A stretch of DNA of 64,000 bases from Phalacrocorax aristotelis (taxonomy: Eukaryota > Chordata > Aves > Suliformes > Phalacrocoracidae), in NCBI RefSeq assembly GCF_949628215.1, contig NC_134280.1, positions 13,713,795-13,777,794 of the forward strand. Direction: 5' to 3'. Position numbers and translations under genes: made by a program. Shown here in pieces: positions 21,467 through 33,500 of the stretch; position 1 is the first letter of the stretch; each line of letters begins with the position of its first letter. The notes under the pieces were generated by a model that worked only from the letters and a program-made list of their open reading frames with translations, ran no database searches and was not told where the DNA came from.

Positions 21467-22453
21467 TGTGAGAACCAAGGTAATTTCTAAAGCTGGTTTG
21501 TAATCGCCTGCTTTCAGTTTACACGGAGCTGGCATCCTTTTAAGCACTAATATCTCCAGCTTTCTCTTGACATCTGTGCAGCCTGTTCTGCTTTTTATGT
21601 TCGACCTACACCGATTCCTTCATGCAAATCTGCAGCTGTGTATTGCTCTGGAACCCGATGTTGGGAAAGAACAAATCAGCAAACTTAGCATTACTTGGAG
21701 GGGGCTTGCCAAAAGCCACTCCTGTGATAAAACCGTGAGCCACAAAGTAGGGCATTATTATTCAAGAAGTTATGACTGAAAAGGAACCATTTCTTCCACA
21801 TACAGTTCTTGCATATGAACTGTTTTGATGGCTCAGGCTACATACTTGTTGGAAACTGCAATGTTACACCATGTTATGGAGGTCAGCTGCTTTCTGCAGT
21901 GCAGAGGGTGAGGACGGCTGGGGGTGTTTAAGGTGAAATGAAGGTTCCCAACAACCAGCAAGAGCAAAGCAGTGGCAATCCTGGGGAAGATGGTCAAACA
22001 CGTCTTGGTGAAGAGCCCGTGCACAGGGTCTTTGTTTCCTATTTTCACCTCGGTCGTATAGTAGAAGTGCTGCAACTCTCTCCTAAATGGAATAAGAATG
22101 GTTGCTTTTAAATGCAGCTTTTTAACTACGACTGCACAAAGCCCTGTTTCCCTCGATAGGGAATCGTTGAAGGGGAAGGGCTGCGCACTGGCACGGGGCG
22201 TCAGGCCTCTCTCCGCACGGCAGCACCCAGGCACCGCGATTCCTCTCGGAACCCTCCCGCCTCTCCCAAGCCGGGCCCGCCAGCCCGCAGCGCTGCGCTC
22301 CCCGGCGGGGGCCGCTTCTGAGCCCGCCCCAGACCGGGCACAACGTCAGGCTGTCCCCACACAGCCGGCGGCCCCGTCAGTCAGACCCGGCGGCTCCCGC
22401 CGTCGCCATGACGACCGAGCCCGCCCGTACCGGAGGCGGGGCGGTGGCGCCCT

Positions 22454-22465
22454 TGCGCATGCGCA
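22454..22465. promoter_or_regulatory. NRF1-type site 1
   Basis: TGCGCATGCGCA is a perfect match to the palindromic NRF1 consensus YGCGCATGCGCR. Confidence 0.75.
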
Positions 22466-22517
22466 CGGCGCACACTGACATCACCGCCGCCCTGCCGGGG
22501 GGAGCTTTCCCCCCACC

Positions 22518-22578
22518 TACCATAGAGAACGGCCACAGGCGCGTTTTCTCTAGCCGTCGCTGCGGACGCTCTATGGTA
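22518..22578. repeat. Inverted repeat at the CLASP1 promoter
   Basis: TACCATAGAG (22518-22527) and its exact reverse complement CTCTATGGTA (22569-22578) flank a 41-bp GC-rich spacer. The arms extend imperfectly outward (CCACC against GGTGG). It could form a hairpin, or mark paired protein sites. Confidence 0.75.
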
Positions 22579-22623
22579 CATGGTGGTACTGTGTTGGGAG
22601 GGTGTGTGCCTGCGCACCCATGG

Positions 22624-22633
22624 GCGCATGCGC
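22624..22633. promoter_or_regulatory. NRF1-type site 2
   Basis: GCGCATGCGC is the palindromic core of the NRF1 site, 170 bp right of site 1. Confidence 0.7.
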
Positions 22634-22699
22634 GCTGTCGGCCCGGGAGCGTTCTAGAGGCGCGGGGCGGTGAGGCGCCGGCGCGGAGGGCGTGCGGCT

Positions 22700-22838
22700 G
22701 GCGCATGCGCGCTGGCTCCCATTCTTCCCGTGGCAGCGGGGCGGGCGCAGCCATGCAGCGCAGCGGGCGCCGCCGCCGGCACTGAGCGCCCTACGGACCC
22801 CGCCCCGCCGCCGCCTCCCGCCGCGCCGCGACCCACGG
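22700..22838 (+). other. CLASP1: Probable CLASP1 non-coding exon 1 (5' end uncertain)
   Basis: A good donor (CACGG|GTGAGG) ends a GC-rich segment at 22838 in the centre of the CpG island. No other strong candidate first exon lies upstream of the exon 2 acceptor at 35056. The transcription start is not visible, so the left edge is arbitrary. No coding role is proposed. Confidence 0.5.
22701..22710. promoter_or_regulatory. NRF1-type site 3
   Basis: This is a second copy of the GCGCATGCGC core, 77 bp right of site 2 and about 130 bp left of the probable exon 1 donor. Confidence 0.7.
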
Positions 22839-25800
22839 GTGAGGGCCGGCACCGTGCTGCGCCGCGCCCGGTGGGGAGGGCTGGGCCGGCGGGCGGGGGA
22901 GGCGAATCGCGGCCGGGGGCTTTGTGTGGTGGTGCCGCCGCGGGGTGACGGTGGGAGCGCGCCGTGAGGGGAGCGGGGCGGGGCCGGAGCGCAGACCGCG
23001 GGTGGCCCGGCGGTGCGGGTGGTTGGCGGGAGGGGAGGGCGGTCCGGCGGTGCAACGGGTGCGGGGGTGCCGGGGCCTAACGGCTGGCGCGGGGGCGCAC
23101 CGCCGCCTTCCCGTCCCGGGGCCGCCGGCAGCCCGCGGGGGTCAGCGGGCCGTGGGGGCGGTCGGGCGGCCGGCTTCCTCCGGGGCGGCGGCGGGAGCCC
23201 GGGGGCCGGCCCTGCGGCGGGGGAGGTGGTGGTGTCGGGCAGAGGCCTTGCGCCGGGGTCTCCGGCTGTACGGGCGCTTGCCCGGCGGAGCGCGGCCGTG
23301 CGGAGCTGCGGGAGCGTCTTGGGGCTGCCCTGTTCTTAAAACCGCCTTGTGATTTGGGTGGATGTGGCTCTTGTGTTTGGCCCTTTCGTGCACGTGTCGC
23401 GCTTTACTTATTTTATTTCCATCAAAATCTTTAACGCCAATTGGATGCCGACTGGAAGTTTGTGTCTGTACAAAGAGCTGGTTTAATCGTTAGACACGTC
23501 CTGCAAAAATGCTTCAGAGAGATGATGGCTCCGAGTACATAAAACGTGGTTATTTGTCAGTGTGTTTATACAGGCTTGCGTGGGCTACGCCTAAGGTATT
23601 TTCAATGTCTGTGTCCTCAGACACCTGTGAGGAAGGGAAAAGCTCTCCTCCACCCTTCTGCACAGCTTCTTGAGAAAGGTGGGAAACTGAGGCAGGGTGA
23701 CAAGCTCAGGGCTGTTTGGGAAGCCTGTGGTGGAGTAGAGTGGAGACTTCCCAGGTGTGAGGGTTGTTCTGACCAGTAGATCTCTCTGTCCCTTGCAGAC
23801 TTATTTCATAAATCAGCGTTTAGTGAAGGAGACAAAGGTTAATCAAAGAAGCATGTGCTGAGCCAGTGTTGGTAGGGCAGAGATGTGGTCCTCACCCCAG
23901 CACTTGTGCCAGCGTCTCTGGCAAATACATTGGAGTCCATTTTGCTGCTCAGTACTGCAGACTGATTCTCTGCATCTTTTGAGCAGTTGCATCTCCGTCG
24001 CATACTCCTCTTGATGCCACCTAGGTGCTGTTGAAGACAAAGTATTGTCGCTTGATACCTGATGATGCAAATCCACCATTTAGATCAGTAGTTCCCAAAT
24101 TAGATCTTGCAGAGGCATTAGAAGTGGAAGTGTTTGCTTCTTTGTGGGATTCTGAACTGTATTTAAAAGAGGTTTGCAACTGGAGAGGAGGCTGTAGCTG
24201 GATATGTTTGAGAACTTCCAATAGTGGTGAGCTTTCGCTAGAGCAAAGGACTGCACCAAGCGCAGGATGGAACTGCAGTATTGTCATATTCAGGGTCTTC
24301 CTTATCATGGCAGTGTAGCTCATTGGGGAACAGGCCTTTGTGCTGCAGTCCTGGGCTTGATGAAGTCCAGTTTTTGCTTCTCTTCTCTATTGGACCCTGT
24401 CAGTTAGTGGGACTGAAACCTGGAAGTTATGAGAGAGACAGAGTAATGACTGACTGTCGCCTGTGAGTGATCCTCTCTGTATTCCGTAGTCACACTTGTT
24501 TCATTTTTTTAAAAATTCCTGCCAATGTAAATGGATTTTTTTTTCATACTGATGCCTGCAACATTCTTGTTAAATCCTTGAAATTGATCAGGCAGCTTCA
24601 AAAGCTTCTGTTTCAAGAAGAAAAATGCCATGAAGTTGAACACTTTGGCCTTGCTTTGCTTGGCTGATAATGTACAGTGCTAAAAGTGAGATGGCAGTAT
24701 GCTTGTGAGATGAAAATGTTTCTCTAGGTCATGTGACATTCCCTAGAGGGACTACTACAGACAGTACCTACGATCCAATCAGCTAGTCATCCAGTCATCT
24801 TTGAAGTTCTGTAGGAATCTTAAATCTGAGTTACAGCTTCAGTGTTATGAAAACCAGGTATTTAAACAGCAAAACTCAAACTGAAATGATTTGTATGTTT
24901 CTCCCATGTGTTAGTTAATCCTTTGCTACCCATCAGGTAGTTTGGTCAGGACTGTTGGTTGTTAGAGGACAAGACCTGACAGCAAACCTGACTACTTCTG
25001 CAATGTGTTACAACACAAGGAGCTAGATCTTGCCCTCAACAGCCTTTGTGTTGGGGCAGGTCATACTGTATTATAAGAAGTGAAAGAGGCTGGATGTGAA
25101 ATGTTCAGATGGATAAAGTAATGACCTCCCCATTTCAACATACAGGCAGATTTTTGAGAGAGTAATGTGGCTTTGAAGCTTGTGGACTGCCATTATGGAT
25201 AGCCTTCTGGCCTCAGATGACTTTGGATCCAGTTCATGTGTCACCCTGAGCCTCTCATTATCTCAGGCCTTGCCTGGACGAGGGCTGGAAATCTCAGCGT
25301 GCCTCTGGATCGGGCTTGCTCCTGTTAACGCCTCCTCAGCTGGAAGTTGTAATTGAAGCTTCTTCCTCCTGGATTCTGACAGCCCACCTTCAAACAGTGC
25401 TTGCCAGTGCATTAAAAAAAAATGCTGGCAAGTATATAAAGGTGTCTCAGCTGAGCAAATAAAATGGACTGTTTTTGTCTATTAAATTTTGTAGTAAATT
25501 GAAAGCAGTCTGACTGTGAGGAACGGGGTTCACTTCTTTCCTTGATGAAGGGTTGACGTTTGTGGCAGTCTTGTGCAGAACAGCCTTATCTTTACCTCAC
25601 TGTTTAATGGTGTATGCTTCATGTTGCTCTTTACTGAGTTTCTTCATTTTCATCAACCTATGCAGGGTTGAAGTTTGTATTGCATGTTTCTTTAGAGCTC
25701 AACCAGTGCTTTGGATGCTGTCTATTGGACCAACCTGTTATCAGCCCTCGAAGCTATCTGAAAGCCTGATGTGAGCTAGTTAAGAGCTCTGCACAGCAGG

Positions 25801-25925
25801 GTGCTAGAGAGCTGAACACAGGCAAGTTCCTTGGCATTCTGTGCTGCACTAGTGTCTGGCTCTGTCATAAAGATGAGAGATGACTTTCTCCTCCCTCTTG
25901 GCAGCACCAGCACTCATGCCCAGAT

Positions 25926-25984
25926 TAAAAAAAAAAAAACCCACACAAAAAACCACAAACCAAAAAAACCCCACCAAACCCAAA
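25926..25984. repeat. A/C-rich low-complexity tract
   Basis: The tract is a run of A followed by repeated CCCACAC, ACCACAAACC and CCCCACC-type words, purely A and C. It resembles four other tracts in the CLASP1 introns. Confidence 0.8.
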
Positions 25985-28900
25985 TGAATTGGATGGAGTT
26001 GTAACTGTTCAAGTTATAGGAGGGCAACAAATGGGTTTTGTGGTCTGGGGGGCTTCAAGTGCTCTCCAAGAGATTTGATCTCAAGTCATGGTTAGTGTTT
26101 GTCTGATTTCCTTTTTGTCACTTAAATGTTTTGTCACTTTATCTGCATGTTTAGCTCTGCAAGGAGGGAGATGTCCATTCTGCATCTAGAAACAGTACAC
26201 CAAGTAGGAGCAGTAAAATTGTTAGAAAAGTGTCATCATCACTGATTTATCAGAAGTGGGTGGGCAGATTTAAGAATCTCTAATTTGTTTCCCCTGCCAG
26301 CAAAATAATAGGCTAAACAGCCTAACCAGGCCAGGCCGGGCCCGCTGCAGTGTTTCTGTGTTTCAGGTCTAAGCTGGGCCCTCTCTTTACATTTTGCTTG
26401 TAGATGCTTTAGATTCTAAGACGTTTCCAAAAGCCAAATTCAACGAACAGTGATTTGCTGAGGCAAAGATCTGGTCAAAACGGAGTCAGATTCTGACCTG
26501 TGTTTCAAGGTGATGCTGAGCAGCAAAGGGGGATCGCAGGTATGTGTCTCCACCTGTTACATTGCACGTGGTTTCTTAGCCTAGCAGTCTCTTAACTGCC
26601 ACTAGAGTTCAGCCCAACTTATGGTATTGTCAAACAAAACCCCTTTCTGCTCCTCGTTGTCCTGTGCTCCCTCAGCCCACTATTGTATAAATCTAAGTGT
26701 CGTGGTGGCTTTCTGCAATCCCTTGCTGCCTGTGTTGGGGGATTTCTTCAGCCATCCACTTATGTGCGGTTGCAAATGCCAGGCTGAATAGAATCTGCTT
26801 ATGCCTGAGCACAGAGGGTAACCCTCCTTCCCCTCCCTGGAGCTGAACTGGTCCTAGGTGCTGGTTAGGTGCTTTCTGCTGTCCCGTCAGCAGTTGAACT
26901 CCAGCTGCTGCTGGGAGTTCTCCTGTCCTTGGCCAACAGGTTTCCATAAGGGCTGGCAGCTCTGAAGGACAGGGGTAGGCAAAGAGCCTGTTTTGTCATG
27001 CAGACAAGTTTGTGTTGAGAGTTATGGGGAAGAGGTGGACTTCAGCTGGGAGGCCCGAAGAGAGACCAAGAAAATACTTTTTCCAGAACTGTCGCCTTAC
27101 AAACTGCTGCTGTTGCATCCCATAGCAGTCTCTTCTAGGCTCCTTCCCAAGCTCCTGCCTGGTTCTGTTTTGGGTGTCTGGTGGGTTTTCATATTGGCAA
27201 CATCTTGGCATGACTTGTCACAAGTATGCATGTAAGTAATTGTCTTAGAATTGGAGGTGCTTTAGTCTGTGTCTGTAGTGTCTGCTTACCTGCTTGAGTT
27301 TCTTCTGTGAATGAACTTATCTGAGGTGTAGACTGCATGGAGTGTTTTTTTCCCTTTACTCCCACATCACACACATTTTGTTAAGATTTTTTTAAAATCA
27401 CATGTGTATGTTAGACCACGATGTGGGGTGCAGAGGGAAGAAATCTTACTGAAAGGTGCTTAATTGGACACTCAGTGTCCCTTGAGACCTTGTACCCGAG
27501 GTATGATCTTGTATATTAATTTTCCTTTCCAGTCTGTCATTTTACTACTAGCACTTGCCTCTCAAGTACTTGCTTCCAGGGTAGTTCTGACTTGTACAGA
27601 AAAACGTACCTATTTCTACTGTGTCACTAACCAGTTGTACATCTATAGGGATAACAAGGTCCTGGAGGATTTGTTGAGATGGAATTTATATAAAATCCAC
27701 TGATCTCTGTAAAACTAGATTATCCTGATCTTGTACCAGCATGTGGTGGTATGGGCTTTTTTTCCCCAAGGTGTTATCTTGCTGTCAGTTCCCACTGCCA
27801 CTGGAGACTTGCTTTGCAGTGGCTCTGGAAAAGGCACTGAATTTCTAGCCTATTTCTGCCTGTAAAATAGGAGGGTTTTGGAATTCTCCCACCTTTTTCT
27901 TCAGCTGATGTACATTAAGAGTTGCTTTCCATCTCCAGGACTGGCTAAAGTAGTGAACTTAGCCTAAGGGACTTCATCTATTGCAATACAAAGAGATTAT
28001 GAGGTTCAGATGTGTGCTGTGAAGCTACTTGTCCTGCTATAGCGATCTGGCAAGTGATGAGCCACCCTGCTCTAGTTCTCAGTAGTGTTCTGCTTCCAAA
28101 TCTTGCTAAGTGTTTTACCCATGTGAGGCTACAGATGAAAGTCTCCTCTTTTCCTTTTCTTCCCATATTTTTACAGGTGATCCAATATTACTGCTGAATT
28201 ATGGAGGAGAGGGTTAGGATGTGAAGGCTTTGTCCTGTGCTCATAGTTGCAGTAGGAAGGGGGCTGGACACCACCTCCATTCTTCTGGGATGCATCATCA
28301 CAGCCCCTTGGGGCACCTTGTGCACCCTTGGCTCTGACACCTTGCAGAGCAGAGCTGAAAGTTGGAGAGAGCCAGTGCTGTATGGTTTGCTGGCCACGGT
28401 CCCACAGGTGTCAGCTGGAGTCTGCAGACTCTAAGGTAAGGTTAGATCTCCAGAATGAGGGAGAGAAAGGATAATTTTGTACATACAAACCCAAAACTTA
28501 GGTACTATCCACAAGGTAAAGTGTCATGAGGATAGGCTTCCCCAGTGCCAGTCCAGCAGGTCCCTGATAAACTGCTTGTAGTGTGATACCTCGGAACCAC
28601 AAACTGAGGTGCCTACGAGAGGGAGGCACACTGAGCAGCTCCTGACTCTAAAAGATTTTGATCTGCATCTCAGCACTCACACTGTTAAAAGGGAAGGAGA
28701 CCTTGAAAGATCATTTTAGACTTGTCCTTAGTCTCAGACAAAGTTAAAACCAAACTAATTTCAGAGAGGGGTTGTATTAGGAAAACAAAGGATGTTAAAA
28801 CTCATCTAATCTACCCTACTCTTGAAGGGTTACTCCCACTCTGCGAAGTGGTTCCATTAGTGTAGAGTATTGGGGTCACATTGAGGTGACCCACAAGTGG

Positions 28901-30567
28901 TCTTGATTTTGCTGCAGCTTCATTACTGGAGATTTTTTGAAGATTGATGCATTGCTGAAATAGGGATCTCTGTATGAGGTGTTCAGTTACCAGGGCAGCA
29001 ATGAAAACCTTTAGTGGAGGCATTAAGAATTCCTGTTATCTGAAGCTTATCTCTCATCTTACCCAAAGCAGGGTAATGGAACTTTCACAGCTAGCATCTG
29101 TCCTAGAAGGATTGTGTGGGGGCTAGAAGGCCTTTGCTTAAGTTCTGGAAATCTTTCAGCCATCTTCATTCTAGAAATCTGCCTCAGTTTTCCTCATGGC
29201 AGTAAAGTTGTGCCCTGGTGTGGATAGGTTACTGTCTGTACTTTAAACACGAACCGTTAATAGACTCCAAGCAAGTCTGAAGAACAGCTTATATTTAGCA
29301 GAGTCATAGCAAGCCTTCAGCCAGACGTGATTCTTGTGAAAGTGAGCTGCCTGCAACAGTTGGGAGTTTTACAAATGCTTCCTTAGTGTGGCTGGTGCTG
29401 TGGAAGGAGGAAGAAACCCTTTGTTGAAGACCTGATACCACTTCCAGCAAGGAAGCTGCATCCCCATAGGCAGTGCTCTGCTGATCAGCAAGGCTGTCCT
29501 GGAAGTGTGGTGGCTACTCTGTCCGAGGACAGTTAAAATTACTGTATAAGGGGTGTAGAAGGAGTCTCTTTGTTAAGTGCAGTTAGAGGCACTTAGTAGT
29601 TGAGATAAGCATGGGGCTGTCCCCTCAGCTAATTAGAAAAGCATGAGTTGTCAGGCTGGAAATCTAAGATACTATCTTTGGATTAGGGGGAGGCTCAACT
29701 GCAAGGCAACACTAGGGATTTAAAACAGTCACAGTGATTGTGCAATATTCCTAGGCAGTAAAGAAACGTTACTGCCTGCTTACAGAGGCAGGTAAAAGGG
29801 AGAGCCCATCTTTCAGTTGCTGGGCGTGTGTCTCCTGCAAACTGCCTTTGGCTCCAGAAAAACGTTGCTTTCTACTTCAAGTAGGGCACTTGATGTTTTA
29901 CTTGCTACCTCATTCTCTCTGAGGGCTTGAACAACTAAGAATACTTTGAGTTTTAGAGACTGTTAGTACAGCTGCTTTGTCCACTGCTACTTGCACATCG
30001 AGGGAAGAATAGGTTTGATTGAGTGCTTAGTGAGTGTCATACTTTGTAAAAGGCCTGATACCAAATCCCCTCTGGGCAGGGGATATCTATCCGTTGAAGC
30101 AAAAATAGGGGAGAAAGAGTGGACAGAGGGCTGAGAGTTTCCACCCGTTTGACACTGCCTTGCTGATGAGATCTCCATTTAGTCTTTGCCGTATGTGATT
30201 TCTAGGTGCCATTCTAATTGCTCTGAACTTCTCGCCCAAGGGGGCTTGGCTAGCAAACCCAATAGTTAAGTATTTACACTGCCCACCTTCTAGTAGTGGT
30301 GCACTACTGCAGGTTTGGTGCCTGGTAGCTCCTATATACTCGAAGAATTGTTGCATTTGGCTAGGGTGGAGATCTCCTGGAGGAGGAGAGAAGTTCTTTG
30401 TTGTGGCAAGACAAGGTTCAACAAAATGTCTGTCTAAGGTACCTTGAACAAATTTTAAACTGAAGTTTGTGTGCAGTTTGGTCCTTAGACCTGTGAGGAA
30501 GGAGACCTGTTGGTACAATTGTGTTGCTCTGTTATTTCTACGACTGCTGGGCTATGGCTAACCATGT

Positions 30568-30597
30568 ACAAAAAAACCCAAACACAACCCCAAAGAA
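30568..30597. repeat. A/C-rich low-complexity tract
   Basis: A short A run is followed by CCCAAACACAACCCC, similar in composition to the 25926 and 51218 tracts. Confidence 0.65.
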
Positions 30598-33500
30598 GTG
30601 TTATGTTTGCAAGTTAAGCTTACTGACTGGAACTGGGTACAGAGAGACCTTCAGGAAGGTGACTGGAAAGGCCTGGTTATTGAGTGGTACTGGCTCTCAG
30701 TGATCCTGAGTGGCAGTAATATTTTGACTTTCTGCAAGCTTGTGTCTTGAGTTTGCCGTGTTAGAGAAGTTGACTGGGGAGGTTGTGCACTGTACTGGTT
30801 TGTTGGCAAATGGAGATGATAGTGAAACATGACAAAAATGATAACCTGTCTAGGACAGAAGGGATGGGGCATAGTTTTTAAAGTCGAATAGCTATGTTGG
30901 AAGAGCTTCCAAGAGTAGGCAAGCCCCCAGGAGAGTAGTACTGTATTCTTTGTGTTTCATGTTTCCTTCCTCATTGCAAGAGGAAGAAGATTTAAAATTT
31001 CCTGTAAAGTTATCCTGAGATGAAGTTTTACTTGAGAATTACAAATAACGCAGTTTCACTTAGCCTGGGGTCAGTGCGTTCTCCTAAGCACTGAAAAAAT
31101 TTCATTGGCTTATGTACCCAGTTTAGTGTTGCCACAGCATCTTAGGTAACTCATATTTCCTTATTACTGTTTGAATTGACTTATTATATATGCTGAGCCA
31201 GCTGCTTTGCTGTGAATTGTACCAGCTTTTATGGTGTTACAGTGATGGTATGTAGGCTGAGTAAGTTTGGGCTGTTCAGTCTTTGTCAGCTTTCTCCTTT
31301 AAACTCATCATTTTGAGCTTCAAGCTGGCATTAAACTTAAACCTCTTTAGTGGCTTTCTGCTGGATAGGTCTTGATGGCAAATTTAGGTGTTACAGGCAG
31401 AGGCTCTGACTAAGCACGTAGTTTTGATGGCTTATTAGTGAAAGAGGGAACTCTATTTCTGCAGTGACAGAGTTGGAGTGGTGGGGAGATTTTTTTTGTC
31501 TTGGATTACCTTGTCTAAATGTTGACATTATGTCAGACATGGCCTAGCCTGTCTTCCCAAGCGCAAACCACAAGCCTAGTAGGAGGACTAGGGAAAACCC
31601 TTGCTTTGGAGCTTATACTTGCAACCTTTCTCAAAACTTGGAGGAGCTCCAAAGACAGGATCTGTGCCACTGAGTTGTTAGTTTTAACTTCTCTATGACT
31701 GTGCTTCTGTGGGAAGAGGTTGTACTCAAAATTCTAGGTCTAAATTTTTGTATCTTGTAACACCGGCTACCCAAAACCCATGGCATTTAAATTCTGCAGG
31801 AACAGAAGTGGACTCCTGGGGCTGAGACTGTGGCTTTGTTTTTTCTGAATCTTGTTACGTGGGGAGCACCTGCCCAGACGATTTCAGACTTGATGGTATA
31901 TAGCAGCCATATGCTTCATTGTTTGGGAGGTTCATTTTTTGTTGCCTTGGGTCTTGGTTTTTTCAGGTGTTTCTCAGGTATTTTTTCCACTTCCTCCTGT
32001 AAGGAAGAGGGGGAGTCAACAGACTTCCTAACATGTGTAGGCTGGTAGATGCAAGCCAGCTTGAGCCTTTCCTTTTGGCTTACTATTGATGTTTTCCCCA
32101 GGATTCACAGGCATTTCTGGCTCTTCTCCCCTGTATGTGTTTGATGGTGGTGCCACAATGTATAGTGGGTCTTCTTTAGACTACTGTCCTAAAGATTCTG
32201 ACACAAATCTGTTCTCCTATACTGCACCATAATTTTTATTCTATGACTTCCTTCACATGTTTAAAAAACGAGGAGCTTGGAGAGAAATTTGTATTAGTTT
32301 GCTTAAAATATTCTTTCTGCACTTATAGGCAGAGACTTACAAACTCTTAAATGAAAACCATGTAGAAGAAAGTCTTGAAACTTTGAATATTCCTTTCTTA
32401 TGGTGGTATGGCCAGCTATTGGTTTCTTGGATGTGTTAGGACTTGTTTATGTGTGAAGTTAATTAAAAATGGCTATTCTGTGGTAACTAACAGTCATTCG
32501 CACCCCTGTAATGTGTGTTTTCAAGTTTAAGCAAGTTCCACATTTCCATTTTAAAAGCAATTAGGGAACTTTGTTCAGCACGTTCTATCCAGTATAACTG
32601 AAGAGTCCCCTTTTGAACATGTGTGCAGCTTCTGGACTCCAGAAGCAAACCACACAGCCAACTTCAAAGGTTTCAGCTAGAACATGGCAGCTGCTAAATA
32701 TCACTCACCTGCCCCCTTCTCCAGTAGTTCTCTGCTAGCAAGGCATCCAGTAAAATGCTGCTTGCTCTCTGAAAAACCTTCTGTTAGGCGCTTAGAGGCT
32801 CCTGTGTGTGATACTGTCTCGCATAACTGGAGCGCCTTCAGCAAGAAGCAAGACCAGCCCATGCTAGAGGGCAGGGCAGGGGCCAGTATTCAAAGGTACA
32901 GACAGGGAGACTCAGAGGAAGACTTCTGCTGAACTTGAAGCAGCCCTGTTTTTTGCCTGTGCTGCCATGTGTTGTCAGAGCTGTGCTGGAGCCGTGCAAT
33001 GAACCATTTCGGTTGAGGATGGGGAACCTCAGAGCACTGCTTTCAAAGTTGGCACTAAACTGAAACAAGTGAGAAACTGTAGCTTCAGCAATAAGAAGAG
33101 GTACAGCTTTCCTCTAGTTTGGAACCAATGTCTCCTTTAGAAAGAAAAAAAAGGCAGTGGTCTAAGAGTATTCATTGGGGTTTTGTTGACAACTTTAGAA
33201 TTTGAAGTCAAATCACTCTTGAAGTGACTTGAAGCAAAAGGGTGAGAGTTTGGTGTGCTCTGTAGGCAGTTCAGGTAGGGGTGGTGGCCACAAGCAGTAA
33301 GCTGTCATGGCAGTAACTTAAAGCTCTAGGTGCTGTGTGTGCAGTTGCAGCCAAGGCTTTCTTGCTGCTCTGGAGGGGTGAGGTTTTGCTGGTGAAGAGA
33401 GAGCTTAGACTACAGGCATACACAATCCCGTCTGGCTGATGGTAGGATTTGCCAGGCAGTTGGCTGAGGCAAGTTCCTGGATGCACAGAACCAGTTTTGA

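Larger units (their letters stand above)
10803..22200. other. NIFK 3' UTR and NIFK-CLASP1 intergenic region
   Basis: The NIFK 3' UTR begins here, but no clear AATAAA follows closely; the nearest variant seen is ATTAAA at 12378-12383, so the 3' end is left open. The rest has no supported gene. Open frames at 15019-15486, 18199-18549 and 20655-21035 carry no recognised domain. A small tandem repeat occurs at 14379-14407 and a 19-bp duplication at 21430-21466. Regulatory sequence for CLASP1 may lie at the right end. A lncRNA (as in the human NIFK-AS1 region) cannot be judged from sequence. Confidence 0.7.
22200..23340. promoter_or_regulatory. CLASP1: CLASP1 CpG-island promoter
   Basis: This strong CpG- and GC-rich block is bounded by AT-richer DNA on both sides. 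It lies directly upstream of, and includes, a probable non-coding first exon with a donor at 22839. There is no TATA box. It contains three NRF1-type palindromes, an inverted repeat, and G-run-rich sequence downstream of the donor (for example near 22965-23040) that could favour R-loops. Many long open frames here on both strands are compositional and are not called. Confidence 0.85.

Noticed and set aside
22098-23352. Many open frames of 80-140 codons on both strands around the CLASP1 promoter
   Set aside because: They arise from high GC content, which removes stop codons. They are Arg/Ala/Gly/Pro-rich, overlap one another on both strands and have no domains.
24060-24330. Possible hAT/Charlie-type transposon scrap (a CAGTAGTTCCCAAATT-like word) and a 97-codon frame
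   Set aside because: Only one short word resembles such elements; no terminal inverted repeats or target-site duplication were seen.
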